Assembly: GCF_900142515.1 (NCBI RefSeq)
Contig: NZ_FRBC01000001.1
Location: 70,115 to 134,114 of the forward strand
Length of the DNA: 64,000 nt
Direction: 5' to 3'
From: Pseudoselenomonas ruminantium
GTDB lineage: Bacteria > Bacillota > Negativicutes > Selenomonadales > Selenomonadaceae
This document shows positions 44,767 through 53,882 of the stretch, one piece after another. The first letter of the stretch is position 1; each line of letters opens with the position of its first letter. Made by a program: the position numbers and the translations under genes. The notes under the pieces are model-generated. The model was not told the origin of the DNA and searched no databases. It saw nothing but the letters and a program-made list of their open reading frames with translations.

Positions 44767-45033
44767 TTACTTAGCGAGTGCGTTCACTTTGCGAGCCAGA
44801 CGGGACTTTTTGCGAGCTGCACAGTTCTTGTGGAACACGTGGTTAGCTGCAGCCATGTCGATAGTCTTGCAAGCAGCCGTGAGGAGGGATTTAGCTTCTT
44901 CAGCATTTCCAGCCTCAACAGCGTCGAGAACACGACGGGAAGCAGTGCGTACACGGGACTTCTCAGCAGCGTTCTTCGCACGGCGCTTAGCGTCAGATTT
45001 TACACTAAGAATAGATGCTTTAATATTCGGCAA
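44767..45033 (-). CDS. rpsT: 30S ribosomal protein S20
   Basis: Binds 16S rRNA in the small subunit. The start is TTG at 45033, with the GAGGGGGGTG site at 45040-45049; upstream in-frame codons precede it. The 88-residue lysine/arginine-rich helical protein begins PNIKASILSVKSDAKRRAKNA, a classic S20 start, and ends ARKVNALAK. A non-AUG start is usual for rpsT in other bacteria and often lowers expression. It is divergent from lepA. Confidence 0.96.
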   Translation of the reverse strand: MPNIKASILSVKSDAKRRAKNAAEKSRVRTASRRVLDAVEAGNAEEAKSLLTAACKTIDMAAANHVFHKNCAARKKSRLARKVNALAK

Positions 45034-45069
45034 GTAGTTCACCCCCCTCAAATGATTCGTTACCTAGCT

Positions 45070-45098
45070 ATTTTAGCACGCCCTTATCTAAAAAGCAA
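45070..45098 (-). promoter_or_regulatory. rpsT promoter
   Basis: Minus strand TTGCTT (45093-45098) and TAAAAT (45070-45075), 17-base spacer. Confidence 0.65.
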
Positions 45099-45128
45099 TA
45101 GTTTTTTGCTCTGTGCCGACTATATTTC

Positions 45129-45158
45129 TTGCAGGGGAGGGGGAAAATGCGTTATAAT
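45129..45158 (+). promoter_or_regulatory. lepA promoter
   Basis: TTGCAG (45129-45134) and TATAAT (45153-45158), 18-base spacer, divergent to the rpsT promoter. Confidence 0.6.
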
Positions 45159-45196
45159 GGCTAGTATATGGAAAGAAGTGCGAAAGGAAAATGACC

Positions 45197-46993
45197 ATGC
45201 AGAACAAGAATATCCGCAATTTCTCGATCATTGCCCATATCGACCATGGCAAATCCACCATTGCGGACCGCTTGATAGAATATACCGGTACGCTGACGCA
45301 GCGCGAAATGGAAGCGCAGGTTCTCGATAATATGGACCTGGAGCGGGAACGCGGCATCACCATCAAGGCTCAGACCGTGCGCCTTGATTACAAGGGCAAG
45401 GATGGGGAGATGTATCAGCTCAACCTCATCGACACCCCGGGCCATGTGGACTTCACCTATGAGGTTTCCCGCAGTCTGGCGGCCTGTGAAGGGGCGCTCC
45501 TTGTCGTGGATGCGGCGCAGGGCGTAGAGGCCCAGACTTTGGCCAATGTCTATATGGCCCTTGAAAATGATCTGGAAATCGTGCCGGTCATCAATAAGAT
45601 CGATCTGCCCAGCGCAGATCCCGACCGCGTGAAGGAAGAGATCGAGAACTCCATCGGCCTTGATGCCACGGATGCGGTTTTGGCTTCAGCTAAGACAGGC
45701 ATTGGTATCGAAGAGATTCTCGATGCCATCGTCGAACGGATTCCGGCACCGGAAGGAGACGAGAATGCCCCCCTGCAGGCATTGATCTTTGACTCCTTCT
45801 TTGATTCCTACAAAGGCGTTATCGCCCATGTGCGCGTCAAGCAGGGGAAAATCAAGAAGGGCATGCGCCTCAAGATGATGGCAACAGGCAAGACCTTTGA
45901 AGTCACGGATGTGGGCTGCTTCAAGCCCCAGCCCGTGGATGTGGGTGAGCTCAATATGGGCGAAGTTGGCTTTGTGGCAGGCTCCCTGAAAGATGTCCGC
46001 GATGTGCGGGTGGGTGATACCATCACGTTTGCTGATAAGCCGGCGGCAGAGCCGCTGCCCGGTTACCGTGGCGTGACGCCGATGGTTTACTGTGGTCTTT
46101 ACCCGGTGGAAAGTTCTGATTATGACAACCTCAAGGACGCGCTGGAAAAGATGCAGATCAATGATGCAGCGCTGGTCTTCGAGCCGGAAACCTCTGTGGC
46201 TTTGGGCTTTGGTTTCCGTTGCGGCTTCCTGGGGCTCCTGCATATGGATGTCATCCAGGAGCGTCTGGAACGCGAATACCATCTGAAGCTCATCACCACG
46301 GCACCTTCGGTTATCTACCATGTGTTCAAGACGGATGGTTCGGTGCTCAATGTCAGCAATCCGGCGGAACTGCCGCCGCAGACGGAAATCGAGCATATCG
46401 AAGAACCTTTCGTGAAAGCGACGGTAATCGTGCCCAATGATTTCGTGGGTGCCGTCATGGAGATTTCGCAGGACAAGCGCGGTGTGTTCAAGAACATGGA
46501 TTATCTCGACACCAACCGTGTCATGATCACGTATCATATCCCGCTCAATGAGATCATCTTTGACTATTTTGACCGTTTGAAATCTGCGACCAAGGGTTAT
46601 GCTTCGCTGGATTATGAGCTGGCCGATTATCAGGAGTCCAAGCTCGTGAAGGTGGATATCCTGCTGAACGGCGATCCCGTGGATGCGCTCTCGACCATCG
46701 TGCATAAGGACAGAGCCCAGAGCCGTGGCCGTCAGCTGGCGTCCAAGCTCAAGGAAATCATCCCGCAGCAGATGTTTGAGATTCCCATCCAGGCAGCCAT
46801 CGGCTCCAAGGTCATCGCCCGTGAGAACGTCCGGGCACGGCGCAAGGACGTTCTCGCCAAGTGCTACGGTGGCGATATCTCCCGTAAGCGCAAGCTGCTG
46901 GAGAAGCAGAAGGAAGGCAAGAAGCGCATGAAGGCAGTTGGCTCGGTGGAAGTGCCGCAGGAAGCCTTTATGGCCATCTTGAAGATTGACTGA
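45197..46993 (+). CDS. lepA: Elongation factor 4 (LepA)
   Basis: Ribosome-associated GTPase implicated in 30S assembly and translocation. ATG 45197 is preferred because AAGGA at 45184-45188 leaves proper spacing; ATG 45191 is too close. The 598-residue protein has G1 [10 protein letters not shown]3 DTPGH, G4 NKID, and the LepA-specific C-terminal domain ending [21 protein letters not shown]. hemW follows after 20 bases, the classical lepA-hemW order of Gram-positive relatives. Confidence 0.97.
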   Translation: MQNKNIRNFSIIAHIDHGKSTIADRLIEYTGTLTQREMEAQVLDNMDLERERGITIKAQTVRLDYKGKDGEMYQLNLIDTPGHVDFTYEVSRSLAACEGALLVVDAAQGVEAQTLANVYMALENDLEIVPVINKIDLPSADPDRVKEEIENSIGLDATDAVLASAKTGIGIEEILDAIVERIPAPEGDENAPLQALIFDSFFDSYKGVIAHVRVKQGKIKKGMRLKMMATGKTFEVTDVGCFKPQPVDVGELNMGEVGFVAGSLKDVRDVRVGDTITFADKPAAEPLPGYRGVTPMVYCGLYPVESSDYDNLKDALEKMQINDAALVFEPETSVALGFGFRCGFLGLLHMDVIQERLEREYHLKLITTAPSVIYHVFKTDGSVLNVSNPAELPPQTEIEHIEEPFVKATVIVPNDFVGAVMEISQDKRGVFKNMDYLDTNRVMITYHIPLNEIIFDYFDRLKSATKGYASLDYELADYQESKLVKVDILLNGDPVDALSTIVHKDRAQSRGRQLASKLKEIIPQQMFEIPIQAAIGSKVIARENVRARRKDVLAKCYGGDISRKRKLLEKQKEGKKRMKAVGSVEVPQEAFMAILKID

Positions 46994-47013
46994 TTATATA
47001 AGGAAGTAATAAG

Positions 47014-48153
47014 ATGCAATGGGGAGTTTATATCCATATTCCCTTTTGCCGGCAAAAATGTTTCTATTGTGACTTTCCCTCCTATGCTGGGAAGGAAAGC
47101 CTGATGGAAGCTTATGTGGAAGCCCTGTGTCAACAGATTGAGATACAGGGCTTTTCTTATCGGCAAAAGTGGGGCACGCCTGCGACAATCTATATTGGCG
47201 GAGGCACGCCAACCGCACTGCCACAGGAAGGTATGGCAAAGGTTTTGCAGGCTGTGGCGGAATATATTGGCAAAGATATAGATGAATTCACGGTGGAATG
47301 CAATCCCGGCACGGTGGACGAAGGATATCTGCAGCTGCTGAAGAAACAGGGGGTGAATCGGCTGAGCTTTGGTGTGCAGAGTTTCAGCGATAAGCTGCTG
47401 AAAAAAATCGGTCGGATTCATACCGGAGAAGAAGCCTGCACGGTGGTGCGCATGGCACAGAAGGCGGGGTTTGCCAATATCAGCGTGGATCTGATGTATG
47501 GCCTGCCTGGGCAAAGCTTGTCTGATTTGCAGGAAAGTGTAGGGCAGGCTGATGAATTGGCCGTACGGCATCTTTCCATATATGGCTTGCAACTGGAGGA
47601 AGGCACGGCTTTTGCCCGTATGGCAGAGATGGGCAAACTGAATTTGCCGTCAGAGGATGAGGCTGAGGCCATGTATGATTATATGACCCATAGATTGCCG
47701 GAACTGGGGTATCAACGTTATGAGGTATCCAATTTTGCGCCCAAGGGGTTCGAGAGCCGCCATAATCTGAGCTATTGGCATGATGTTCCCTATCTGGGGC
47801 TGGGAGCAGCAGCGCACTCTTATCTGGATGGGAAGCGCTATGCTGCGGTGACGGATTTGGCGGCCTATATTGCCGGCATAAGGCAGAACCATGAAATCTG
47901 GCAGATGGAGGAAGAAGCTACCAGAGAACATGCCATGGAAGAGTTTGCTTTTTTGGCCTTGCGGACAGCAGAGGGGCTTTCCGGCAGGGCATTTGCAGAT
48001 AAATTCAAGACTTCCCTGCATGCTGTATATGGGAAAAGCATGGCGAAAATGTCAGAGCAGGGGTTGCTGTCTGTTGATGAAAATGGATGCCGTCTGACGG
48101 AAAAAGGTTTTAAATACGGCAATGTGGTTTTTGAAGCATTTATTTTCGATTGA
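47014..48153 (+). CDS. hemW: Radical SAM heme chaperone HemW
   Basis: Radical SAM protein related to HemN that binds heme and delivers it to respiratory enzymes rather than oxidising coproporphyrinogen. The 379-residue protein begins GVYIHIPFCRQKCFYCDF, with the cluster cysteines in CxxxCxxC (Cys12, 16, 19), then GGGTPTAL and the HemW-type C-terminal domain. AAGGAAG precedes ATG 47014. It lacks the extended N-terminus of HemN. A TATAAT at 48184-48189 after it probably starts the next transcript. Confidence 0.9.
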   Translation: MQWGVYIHIPFCRQKCFYCDFPSYAGKESLMEAYVEALCQQIEIQGFSYRQKWGTPATIYIGGGTPTALPQEGMAKVLQAVAEYIGKDIDEFTVECNPGTVDEGYLQLLKKQGVNRLSFGVQSFSDKLLKKIGRIHTGEEACTVVRMAQKAGFANISVDLMYGLPGQSLSDLQESVGQADELAVRHLSIYGLQLEEGTAFARMAEMGKLNLPSEDEAEAMYDYMTHRLPELGYQRYEVSNFAPKGFESRHNLSYWHDVPYLGLGAAAHSYLDGKRYAAVTDLAAYIAGIRQNHEIWQMEEEATREHAMEEFAFLALRTAEGLSGRAFADKFKTSLHAVYGKSMAKMSEQGLLSVDENGCRLTEKGFKYGNVVFEAFIFD

Positions 48154-48235
48154 TTAACGGTGGCAAAATTGGAATTTTGGGGTTATAATGGTTAGGTATT
48201 AGGGAAGAAAGAATTTTTATTGGGGGCGCTGAAGG

Positions 48236-49162
48236 GTGAATAAAGAAGGCTTGACTAAAATCGTGGGGGTCTTGTTGGGGGCAGTGGTATTAGGTTCGGC
48301 GGCAGGTATTGCCTGGCAGTCGAAGGTGAAGGCGTTAGATCAGCCGGCGGCAGTAACGGAAACCGCTGGCAGCACGGCAGGGGAAGAGCCGGGCGTAGAA
48401 TCGGATGCCTATACGCTGGCAAAAGGGGATTACAGCAATCTTACTTATGATAATATTAGCCTGGACAAGCCTGTTTATGACCGTTATACGTTAAAGCAAC
48501 GTCAGGAAAAGGGCTTGCCGACCATGCTGCCGGCTTTACCGCGTTATACGGCAGAGAAGGTGGCTTATCTGACTTTTGATGACGGGCCTGATGCCAAAAA
48601 TACGCCGGCTATCCTGGATGTGTTGAAGGCATATGGGATTCATGGCACCTTCTATGTATTGGGAAGCATGGCAGAGGAAAATCCGGATGTGCTCAAACGG
48701 ATTTTTGCGGAAGGACATGCGATTGGCAATCATAGTTATGACCATGATTATCGCCGGCTCTATGCCAATAAGGAAAATTTCATTGCGGAAATGGAACAGA
48801 CGGATGATGTGATCATGAATATCCTGGGGGTACGTCCTTTTATCATCCGTGCTCCCGGCGGTACGGTGGGAATGTTTTCCGGGGATTATTATGATGCATT
48901 GAACCTTTTGGGGTATGTGGAGCATGACTGGAATGTGCTCACCGAAGATGCGACTCCCAAGCATCCTAATGCTGCCCAGCAGATTGGCTATGTGGATAGG
49001 CGGACGCAGGGACATCTCAAGGATAATATGGCATTGGTACTCATGCACTGCAACGGTGGCAAGGAGGAAACGGTGCGGGCTCTGCCGGGGATCATCGAGA
49101 ATCTTAAGGCAAAGGGATACCGCTTTGGCGTGGTAACGCCCATAACTCCCCAGCCCTGGTGA
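48236..49162 (+). CDS. Secreted polysaccharide deacetylase (NodB family)
   Basis: Predicted to remove N-acetyl groups from a cell-envelope polysaccharide or peptidoglycan. The 308-residue protein starts at GTG 48236, has an N-terminal membrane anchor (about 8-27), a linker of about 70 residues, and a NodB domain with catalytic motifs TFDDGP (about 116), GNHSYDH (His metal ligands), RAPGG, and a C-terminal VLMHCNGG. All expected metal ligands are present. The next gene, a serine hydrolase of cell-wall type, follows after 18 bases, suggesting a wall-remodelling pair. Confidence 0.87.
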   Translation: MNKEGLTKIVGVLLGAVVLGSAAGIAWQSKVKALDQPAAVTETAGSTAGEEPGVESDAYTLAKGDYSNLTYDNISLDKPVYDRYTLKQRQEKGLPTMLPALPRYTAEKVAYLTFDDGPDAKNTPAILDVLKAYGIHGTFYVLGSMAEENPDVLKRIFAEGHAIGNHSYDHDYRRLYANKENFIAEMEQTDDVIMNILGVRPFIIRAPGGTVGMFSGDYYDALNLLGYVEHDWNVLTEDATPKHPNAAQQIGYVDRRTQGHLKDNMALVLMHCNGGKEETVRALPGIIENLKAKGYRFGVVTPITPQPW

Positions 49163-49180
49163 TGTTTTAGGTAACTGATA

Positions 49181-50143
49181 ATGAAAAGGAAGGTTCGGGA
49201 CTCCGTGACGTTCAAGCGGATATTTACATTTTTCTGTGTGGTAGTTGTTCTCGAGGTTGGTGGCATTGTATCTGCGGCTTTGTGGATGCAGCATGACGAG
49301 GGGGGCCTGGCTGCACAGGCAGCTGCTACCCCGCAGAAGAAAAATTTCATACGTGTTGATCGGGCGGCTGATGAAGCAGACTTGCAGGCGAATACTGCCC
49401 GTATCATTGGTGACAGTGTGAATCAGATGTCTGTTTATTTCTTGCGTCCGGATCGGGAAATGGAACCTTTTCTTTACAACCAGCGGCAATTGTCACCGGC
49501 CAGTATCATCAAGCTTTTTGTCATGGCGAAAACCATGCAGGATGTTCATGATGGCAAACTGAACCTGACGGATAAGATCACAATCCGGAAAAAGGATGTG
49601 GTAGGTGGTGCCGGTGTCCTTACCTGGTATGATGCCGGCCAGCAGCGCACGGTATTGCAGCTGCTGACGGTGATGATAACCGATAGTGACAATACGGCGA
49701 CGAACCTCCTGATTGACCGGCTGGGGGGCATGAAGAGCATCAATCAATATCTGGCGCAGTACGGCTATACGGATACCGTGCTCGCCCATAAGATGATGAT
49801 CGGCAATGGCGGGCGGAAGAATCTTTCTTCCGTGCGGGATCTGGGCCATTTGCTGACGAGGCTTTATTATCATCAGCTGGTGGGGCCTGAGGAAGACGAA
49901 ATCATGCTGGATATCCTGAAACAGCAGCATGATAAGGAGTGCTTGGGGTCTGCTCTGCCAGAGTATGTGATTGCGCATAAGACTGGTGAAGTTACCGGCG
50001 TTTATGCCGATGGCGGCGTTTTCTTCGGTCAGAATGAGGATTTCATTCTGGTTATCCTGAACAATGGGACAGAAGGCCGGGTGGATACTATCGACAAAAT
50101 GCAGAAACTGGCGAAGTATTATGCAAGTACGATCGAGAACTGA
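49181..50143 (+). CDS. Serine hydrolase of the class A beta-lactamase fold, without the deacylating Glu
   Basis: A 320-residue protein with an N-terminal membrane anchor (about 12-32) and a penicillin-recognising serine-enzyme domain: SxxK as SIIK (Ser108), SDN (Ser169) and KTG (Lys267). The omega-loop ExxLN of true class A beta-lactamases, expected about 35-40 residues after SDN, is not seen (AHKMMIGNGGRKNL instead). It is therefore more likely a DD-peptidase-like or structural wall hydrolase than a resistance enzyme. It follows the deacetylase gene closely. Confidence 0.8.
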   Translation: MKRKVRDSVTFKRIFTFFCVVVVLEVGGIVSAALWMQHDEGGLAAQAAATPQKKNFIRVDRAADEADLQANTARIIGDSVNQMSVYFLRPDREMEPFLYNQRQLSPASIIKLFVMAKTMQDVHDGKLNLTDKITIRKKDVVGGAGVLTWYDAGQQRTVLQLLTVMITDSDNTATNLLIDRLGGMKSINQYLAQYGYTDTVLAHKMMIGNGGRKNLSSVRDLGHLLTRLYYHQLVGPEEDEIMLDILKQQHDKECLGSALPEYVIAHKTGEVTGVYADGGVFFGQNEDFILVILNNGTEGRVDTIDKMQKLAKYYASTIEN

Positions 50144-50146
50144 AAT

Positions 50147-50175
50147 TTGACATAACAAATCTTCTGTGATAAAAT
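50147..50175 (+). promoter_or_regulatory. tRNA-Leu promoter
   Basis: Perfect TTGACA (50147-50152) and TAAAAT (50170-50175), 17-base spacer, 13 bases before the tRNA. Confidence 0.75.
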
Positions 50176-50188
50176 GTTTCTTGTTTTT

Positions 50189-50273
50189 GCGGATGTGGCG
50201 GAACTGGCAGACGCGCTGGATTTAGGATCCAGTGCCGCAAGGCGTATGGGTTCGACCCCCTTCATCCGCACCA
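50189..50273 (+). tRNA. tRNA-Leu (anticodon TAG)
   Basis: An 85-nt class II tRNA with a long variable arm and encoded CCA. Acceptor arms GCGGATG/CATCCGC; anticodon stem CTGGA/TCCAG with loop TTTAGGA, so anticodon TAG reads CUA. Confidence 0.95.
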
Positions 50274-50285
50274 CTTGATATTTTG

Positions 50286-50312
50286 GCGGCAGCTGGTTGG
50301 CTGCCGCTTTTT
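50286..50312 (+). terminator. Terminator after tRNA-Leu
   Basis: GCGGCAGC (50286-50293) and GCTGCCGC (50300-50307), then five T. Confidence 0.88.
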
Positions 50313-50321
50313 AGTGCGTGG

Positions 50322-50524
50322 CTGGCGAAGCGTGGAGTACTCCTGCCGCTGCGCTGAGACATTAAGCTAAAATAGTTTTTGCCCTTTGATTAAGCGGAAA
50401 ATGCCTAAACTCACTGCGTTCAAACAGTAGGCCTTTTCCGCTTAGTTTATAGGTGGAGCAAAAACTATTTCTTAACGCTTAATGTCAAACGCTCCACTTG
50501 CAGAAGTACTCCGCCATTCGTCAG
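50322..50524. repeat. 203-bp near-palindromic element downstream of tRNA-Leu
   Basis: The gap 50274-50625 holds no gene. Most of it is one long imperfect inverted repeat. CTGGCGAAGCGTGGAGTACT (50322-50341) matches the reverse complement of 50505-50524; further in, GACATTAAGC pairs with GCTTAATGTC, AAATAGTTTTTGC with GCAAAAACTATTT, and AAGCGGAAAATGCCT with AGGCCTTTTCCGCTT near the centre. It could be a hairpin-forming mobile element or a structured RNA. No second copy is apparent in this window. Confidence 0.75.
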
Positions 50525-50555
50525 AAGCTAAACTTTCATAACCAAGTAAGTATCA

Positions 50556-50583
50556 TTGACATGCCCCCCCTGAGTGATAGAAT
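50556..50583 (+). promoter_or_regulatory. Promoter of the AT-rich hypothetical gene
   Basis: TTGACA (50556-50561) and TAGAAT (50578-50583), 16-base spacer. Confidence 0.6.
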
Positions 50584-50625
50584 GTACGTGTGTACGGGAA
50601 TGTGAGGTCGGAGAGGAGAATCGAA

Positions 50626-51453
50626 ATGCAAAAGAAATGGCTATGGAGCGTTATGGTATGCGTTCTTTGTGTGGCATGTCTGTTTGGGAACTGCGGGGCG
50701 GCAGAAAAAAATGAGAATTGGGTAAAAATGACTTGGACTCCGAAGCTTGAATTTTTTTTAGATGCATCTGCAATTAAAGCCACGGAATATAATGGGCGTA
50801 AATATTTGGATATAAAAACAAAGGCAGTAGTTTTTAAGAATAATAAAACGATAGCTGAATGGCACGTGCTAATAGATATAGCACAGGGAAAAGTTGCAAC
50901 ATTGAAATTTAAGAAACGTCACGAGGAGGCAAATTCTTGTGATGTTTCAACAGCAATGAGTAATCTTAGAGACATTGATTATATAGATGAACGTATATTG
51001 GAGAGGATAACAAGTGTATGTCCTGCAGTGGTTGATGACATTATGGCTTATAATCACGATAGCAGTTTGCGTTCGCCTATCGGTAATGCTGTATTCTTCA
51101 TTACTAGAAATACAAGCGGTGTAGGTGGGGCTTATCAGATGTTGTCGGAAGATGGGCTTATGGGGATAACTTTTGATTATAAGCCAGAGTCAAATTTGCT
51201 CGTATTGTATGATTTGAATGAGGCAACTCCTTATTCTAGCCAGCGCTATTATGATACTCCTAAGTTCTTTGTACCATGGGACCATATGAAACGTAATAGT
51301 GCAGATATGCATGATGCCTGGAATGGCGAATATGAAAGAAATTGGGGTACAGATGTATTTGAAAAGGTGGATAATCAAGGTACTTCTATTTTCAAATGGG
51401 AAACTGATGCCTTGTTGACTTTTCTGCGTACCAGAGCGTGGAAGCATCTGTAA
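50626..51453 (+). CDS. Secreted protein of unknown function, AT-rich gene
   Basis: ATG 50626 is chosen, with GGAGAGGAG just upstream. The 275-residue product has a clear signal peptide (MQKKWLWSVMVCVLCVACLF, then CGAA) and probably a periplasmic or secreted mature chain. Cysteines in the signal region do not form a convincing lipobox. The mature part starts with a beta-rich segment (WVKMTWTPKLEFFLDASAIKA, YLDIKTKAVVF, AEWHVLIDI) resembling small periplasmic domains in Negativicutes; I recognise no catalytic motif. The gene is visibly more AT-rich than its neighbours and sits beside the 203-bp palindrome, which points to acquisition. Function unknown. Confidence 0.72.
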   Translation: MQKKWLWSVMVCVLCVACLFGNCGAAEKNENWVKMTWTPKLEFFLDASAIKATEYNGRKYLDIKTKAVVFKNNKTIAEWHVLIDIAQGKVATLKFKKRHEEANSCDVSTAMSNLRDIDYIDERILERITSVCPAVVDDIMAYNHDSSLRSPIGNAVFFITRNTSGVGGAYQMLSEDGLMGITFDYKPESNLLVLYDLNEATPYSSQRYYDTPKFFVPWDHMKRNSADMHDAWNGEYERNWGTDVFEKVDNQGTSIFKWETDALLTFLRTRAWKHL

Positions 51454-51488
51454 TAAGTTGGAATGGTTGTAAACGTCTCAGATGAACA

Positions 51489-51521
51489 GAGCACCGAGAA
51501 GCTGTGTGCTTCTCGGTGCTC
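51489..51521 (+). terminator. Perfect hairpin after the hypothetical gene
   Basis: GAGCACCGAGAAGC (51489-51502) and its exact complement (51508-51521) with a 5-base loop; no T-run follows, so termination efficiency is uncertain. Confidence 0.6.
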
Positions 51522-51546
51522 CTTATGTATAACGGGGGAGAAAATA

Positions 51547-51575
51547 TTGACTTATTGTCTCCTATCGGTTACAAT
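51547..51575 (+). promoter_or_regulatory. glmS promoter
   Basis: TTGACT (51547-51552) and TACAAT (51570-51575), 17-base spacer; leader of about 270 bases. Confidence 0.65.
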
Positions 51576-51664
51576 AAACAGGTGCTTTGTTAAGAAAAGC
51601 ACATAGTAAGAAGAAATCCAGAAAAGAATAGTCCTGTTGTTCTGGTGTATGAAAAGGACGTAAG

Positions 51665-51830
51665 TTCTAGCGCAAGTTCCTCAAGGCGGAGCGTATGCTT
51701 TGAGGAAGACGAGGAGAAGGTTGTCGAAACGTCAGCGGATGCCTTCCGGTTAGCTCAGCCGATAGAACCTGATGAAAGACCCATTGTGAGGTGGGGGACA
51801 AGTCAGGGGAGAGCGCAGCAGGATAGTACA
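51665..51830 (+). ncRNA. glmS ribozyme (GlcN6P-activated self-cleaving riboswitch)
   Basis: Cis-acting RNA that cleaves the glmS mRNA when glucosamine-6-phosphate binds. Recognised from the cleavage-site context TCTAGCGCAAG, with predicted cleavage between A51669 and G51670, and the conserved core GACGAGGAGAAGGTTGTCGA followed by CAGCGGATGCCTTCCGG. The 3' part AGAACCTGATGAAAGACCC and the G-rich pseudoknot region complete the fold. It is directly upstream of glmS (51854), as in Firmicutes. Boundaries are approximate. Confidence 0.93.
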
Positions 51831-51853
51831 ACAATTTCATAGGAGGTACTATT

Positions 51854-53683
51854 ATGTGTGGTATCGTAGGTTATGTCGGTGACAAAGAGGCAGCAGGCTT
51901 CCTGCTCGAAGGTCTGGCCAAATTGGAGTATCGTGGTTATGACTCCGCTGGTATTGCTGTCTTTGACGGAGCGAAGATCGGCGTGGAGAAGAGCGTAGGC
52001 AGACTCGCAGCTCTGCGCGACAAGCTCAAAGGTCATGAGCTCAAGGGCACGATGGGTATCGGTCATACCCGTTGGGCAACCCATGGCCGTCCGTCTGACA
52101 AGAACTCCCATCCCCATACGGATTGCTCCGGGGATTTCGTGGTAGTTCACAACGGCATCATCGAAAACTACCTGTCTCTGAAGGAAGACCTGATCGAGAA
52201 AGGTCATAACTTCAAGTCCGAGACGGATACGGAAGTAGTGGCTCATCTGCTCGAAGAAGTCTACAACGGTGATTTCGTGGCTTCTGTCCGCGAAGTGCTG
52301 CGCCGGATTGAAGGCTCTTACTCGCTGGTGTTTATGAGCAGCAAGCATCCGGGCACGTTGATTGCGACCAAGCAGGACAACCCGTTGGTCATCGGTGTGG
52401 GCGAAGGTGAGAACTTCATCGCTTCCGATATCCCCGCGATCATCCAGCGCACCCGCCGCACTTACATCCTGAACGATGGCGAACTGGCTGTACTCACGAA
52501 GGACAGCATCAAGATTTCCAACCGTCAGGGCGAGCCTGTGACCAAGAAGATCTTCGAGGTCAACTGGAATGCGGAAGCTGCCGAAAAGGGTGGCTATGAG
52601 CACTTCATGCTCAAGGAAATCCATGAACAGCCGAAGGCTGTGCGTGACACCATGAGCCAGCGCATCTCCAAGGATGGCAAGTCCATCGTGATGGACGAGC
52701 TCAAATGGGATGCGGACTATCTGAACTCCTTCAACAAGATTTATATCGTGGCCTGCGGCACGGCTTATCATGCTGGCATGGTGGGCAAGTACTATATCGA
52801 GAAACTGGCTCGCACGGTGGTGGAAGTGGACGTTGCTTCCGAATTCCGTTATCGTGAACCCATCGTGGATGAGAACACGCTGTTCATCGCAGTTTCCCAG
52901 TCCGGCGAAACCAGTGATACGCTGGCAGCCATGAAAGAATCCAAGCGTCTCGGTGCCAAGACTCTGGCCATCACTAATGTGGTTGGTTCTTCCATCGCCC
53001 GCGAAGCGGATCAGGTGCTCTACACCTGGGCTGGCCCGGAAATCGCTGTGGCTTCCACGAAGGCTTACACGACGCAGATCGTGCTGTTCTTCATGTTGGC
53101 CCTCTACATGGCTGAAATCAAGAAGACGGTTGCGGCTGAACGCGTGGCAGAGCTTATCGCACAGCTCCAGAAGATTCCGGCGCAGATCAGCGAAACGCTG
53201 TCTGATGTGGAACCGCTGAAGACCTTTGCGAAACGTTATGGCTTCAATGATGATGTGTTCTACATTGGCCGTGGCCTTGACTATCATGTGGCACTGGAAG
53301 GTTCTTTGAAACTCAAGGAAATCTCCTATATCCATGCCGAGGCTTATGCTGCCGGTGAACTCAAGCATGGTACGCTGGCTCTGATCGTGGAAGGCGTGCC
53401 GGTCATCGCTCTGGCTACCCAGAAGAGTGTCTATGAAAAGACTCTTTCCAACATCAAGGAAGTCAAGGCGCGTGATGCCGTGGTTATCGGTATCGCTACC
53501 GAAGGTGACGAGGAACTGGAAAAATATGTTGACCATGTGATGAAGGTTCCCGAGACGGATGAGCTGGTTATCCCCATCCTCACCGTTGTTCCGTTGCAGC
53601 TGCTGGCATATTATGCCGCCATTACCCGTGGCTGCGATGTGGATAAACCCCGTAACCTTGCAAAATCTGTTACAGTTGAATAA
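51854..53683 (+). CDS. glmS: Glutamine--fructose-6-phosphate aminotransferase
   Basis: Makes glucosamine-6-phosphate from fructose-6-phosphate and glutamine, the first step to UDP-GlcNAc. The 609-residue protein starts MCGIVGYVG, so Cys2 becomes the N-terminal glutaminase nucleophile, with THGRPSDKNSHPH in the glutaminase domain. The C-terminal half has two SIS domains (SQSGETSDT, STKAYTTQ) and ends KPRNLAKSVTVE. AGGAGG precedes ATG 51854. The ribozyme upstream gives feedback control by the product. Confidence 0.98.
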   Translation: MCGIVGYVGDKEAAGFLLEGLAKLEYRGYDSAGIAVFDGAKIGVEKSVGRLAALRDKLKGHELKGTMGIGHTRWATHGRPSDKNSHPHTDCSGDFVVVHNGIIENYLSLKEDLIEKGHNFKSETDTEVVAHLLEEVYNGDFVASVREVLRRIEGSYSLVFMSSKHPGTLIATKQDNPLVIGVGEGENFIASDIPAIIQRTRRTYILNDGELAVLTKDSIKISNRQGEPVTKKIFEVNWNAEAAEKGGYEHFMLKEIHEQPKAVRDTMSQRISKDGKSIVMDELKWDADYLNSFNKIYIVACGTAYHAGMVGKYYIEKLARTVVEVDVASEFRYREPIVDENTLFIAVSQSGETSDTLAAMKESKRLGAKTLAITNVVGSSIAREADQVLYTWAGPEIAVASTKAYTTQIVLFFMLALYMAEIKKTVAAERVAELIAQLQKIPAQISETLSDVEPLKTFAKRYGFNDDVFYIGRGLDYHVALEGSLKLKEISYIHAEAYAAGELKHGTLALIVEGVPVIALATQKSVYEKTLSNIKEVKARDAVVIGIATEGDEELEKYVDHVMKVPETDELVIPILTVVPLQLLAYYAAITRGCDVDKPRNLAKSVTVE

Positions 53684-53697
53684 TTTGTTTGTCAGAA

Positions 53698-53738
53698 TTG
53701 GCCAATCAGGTGAAAGCCTGATTGGCCAATTCTTTATT
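53698..53738 (+). terminator. Terminator after glmS
   Basis: TTGGCCAATCAGG and CCTGATTGGCCAA arms, six-base loop, then TTCTTTATTTTT. Confidence 0.88.
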
Positions 53739-53779
53739 TTTGTCCATTTTTGTCCGGGACAGGATTGAATGTCTTTGAC

Positions 53780-53849
53780 TTGTGTAAAATTGGAATAAAC
53801 CTTATAATAAAACCATCGAAACAAGAGGAAAGGTAAATCGGTTTCGATG
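53780..53849 (+). promoter_or_regulatory. mtl operon promoter and inverted-repeat operator
   Basis: TTGTGT (53780-53785) and TATAAT (53803-53808) with a 17-base spacer. Just downstream CATCGAAAC (53814-53822) and GTTTCGATG (53841-53849) form a perfect 9-bp inverted repeat centred 27 bases apart, placed either as an operator or as a leader hairpin. Confidence 0.55.
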
Positions 53850-53882
53850 CGCTTCTGAGTGATCATAGGAGGCAAAGTGAAG

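Noticed and set aside
49181-50143. Beta-lactamase resistance gene
   Set aside because: The Glu needed for deacylation is not seen, and the context is cell-wall remodelling.
53775-53808. TTGACT at 53775 as -35 box of the mtl promoter
   Set aside because: It lies 22 bases from the TATAAT, too far; TTGTGT at 53780 gives 17.
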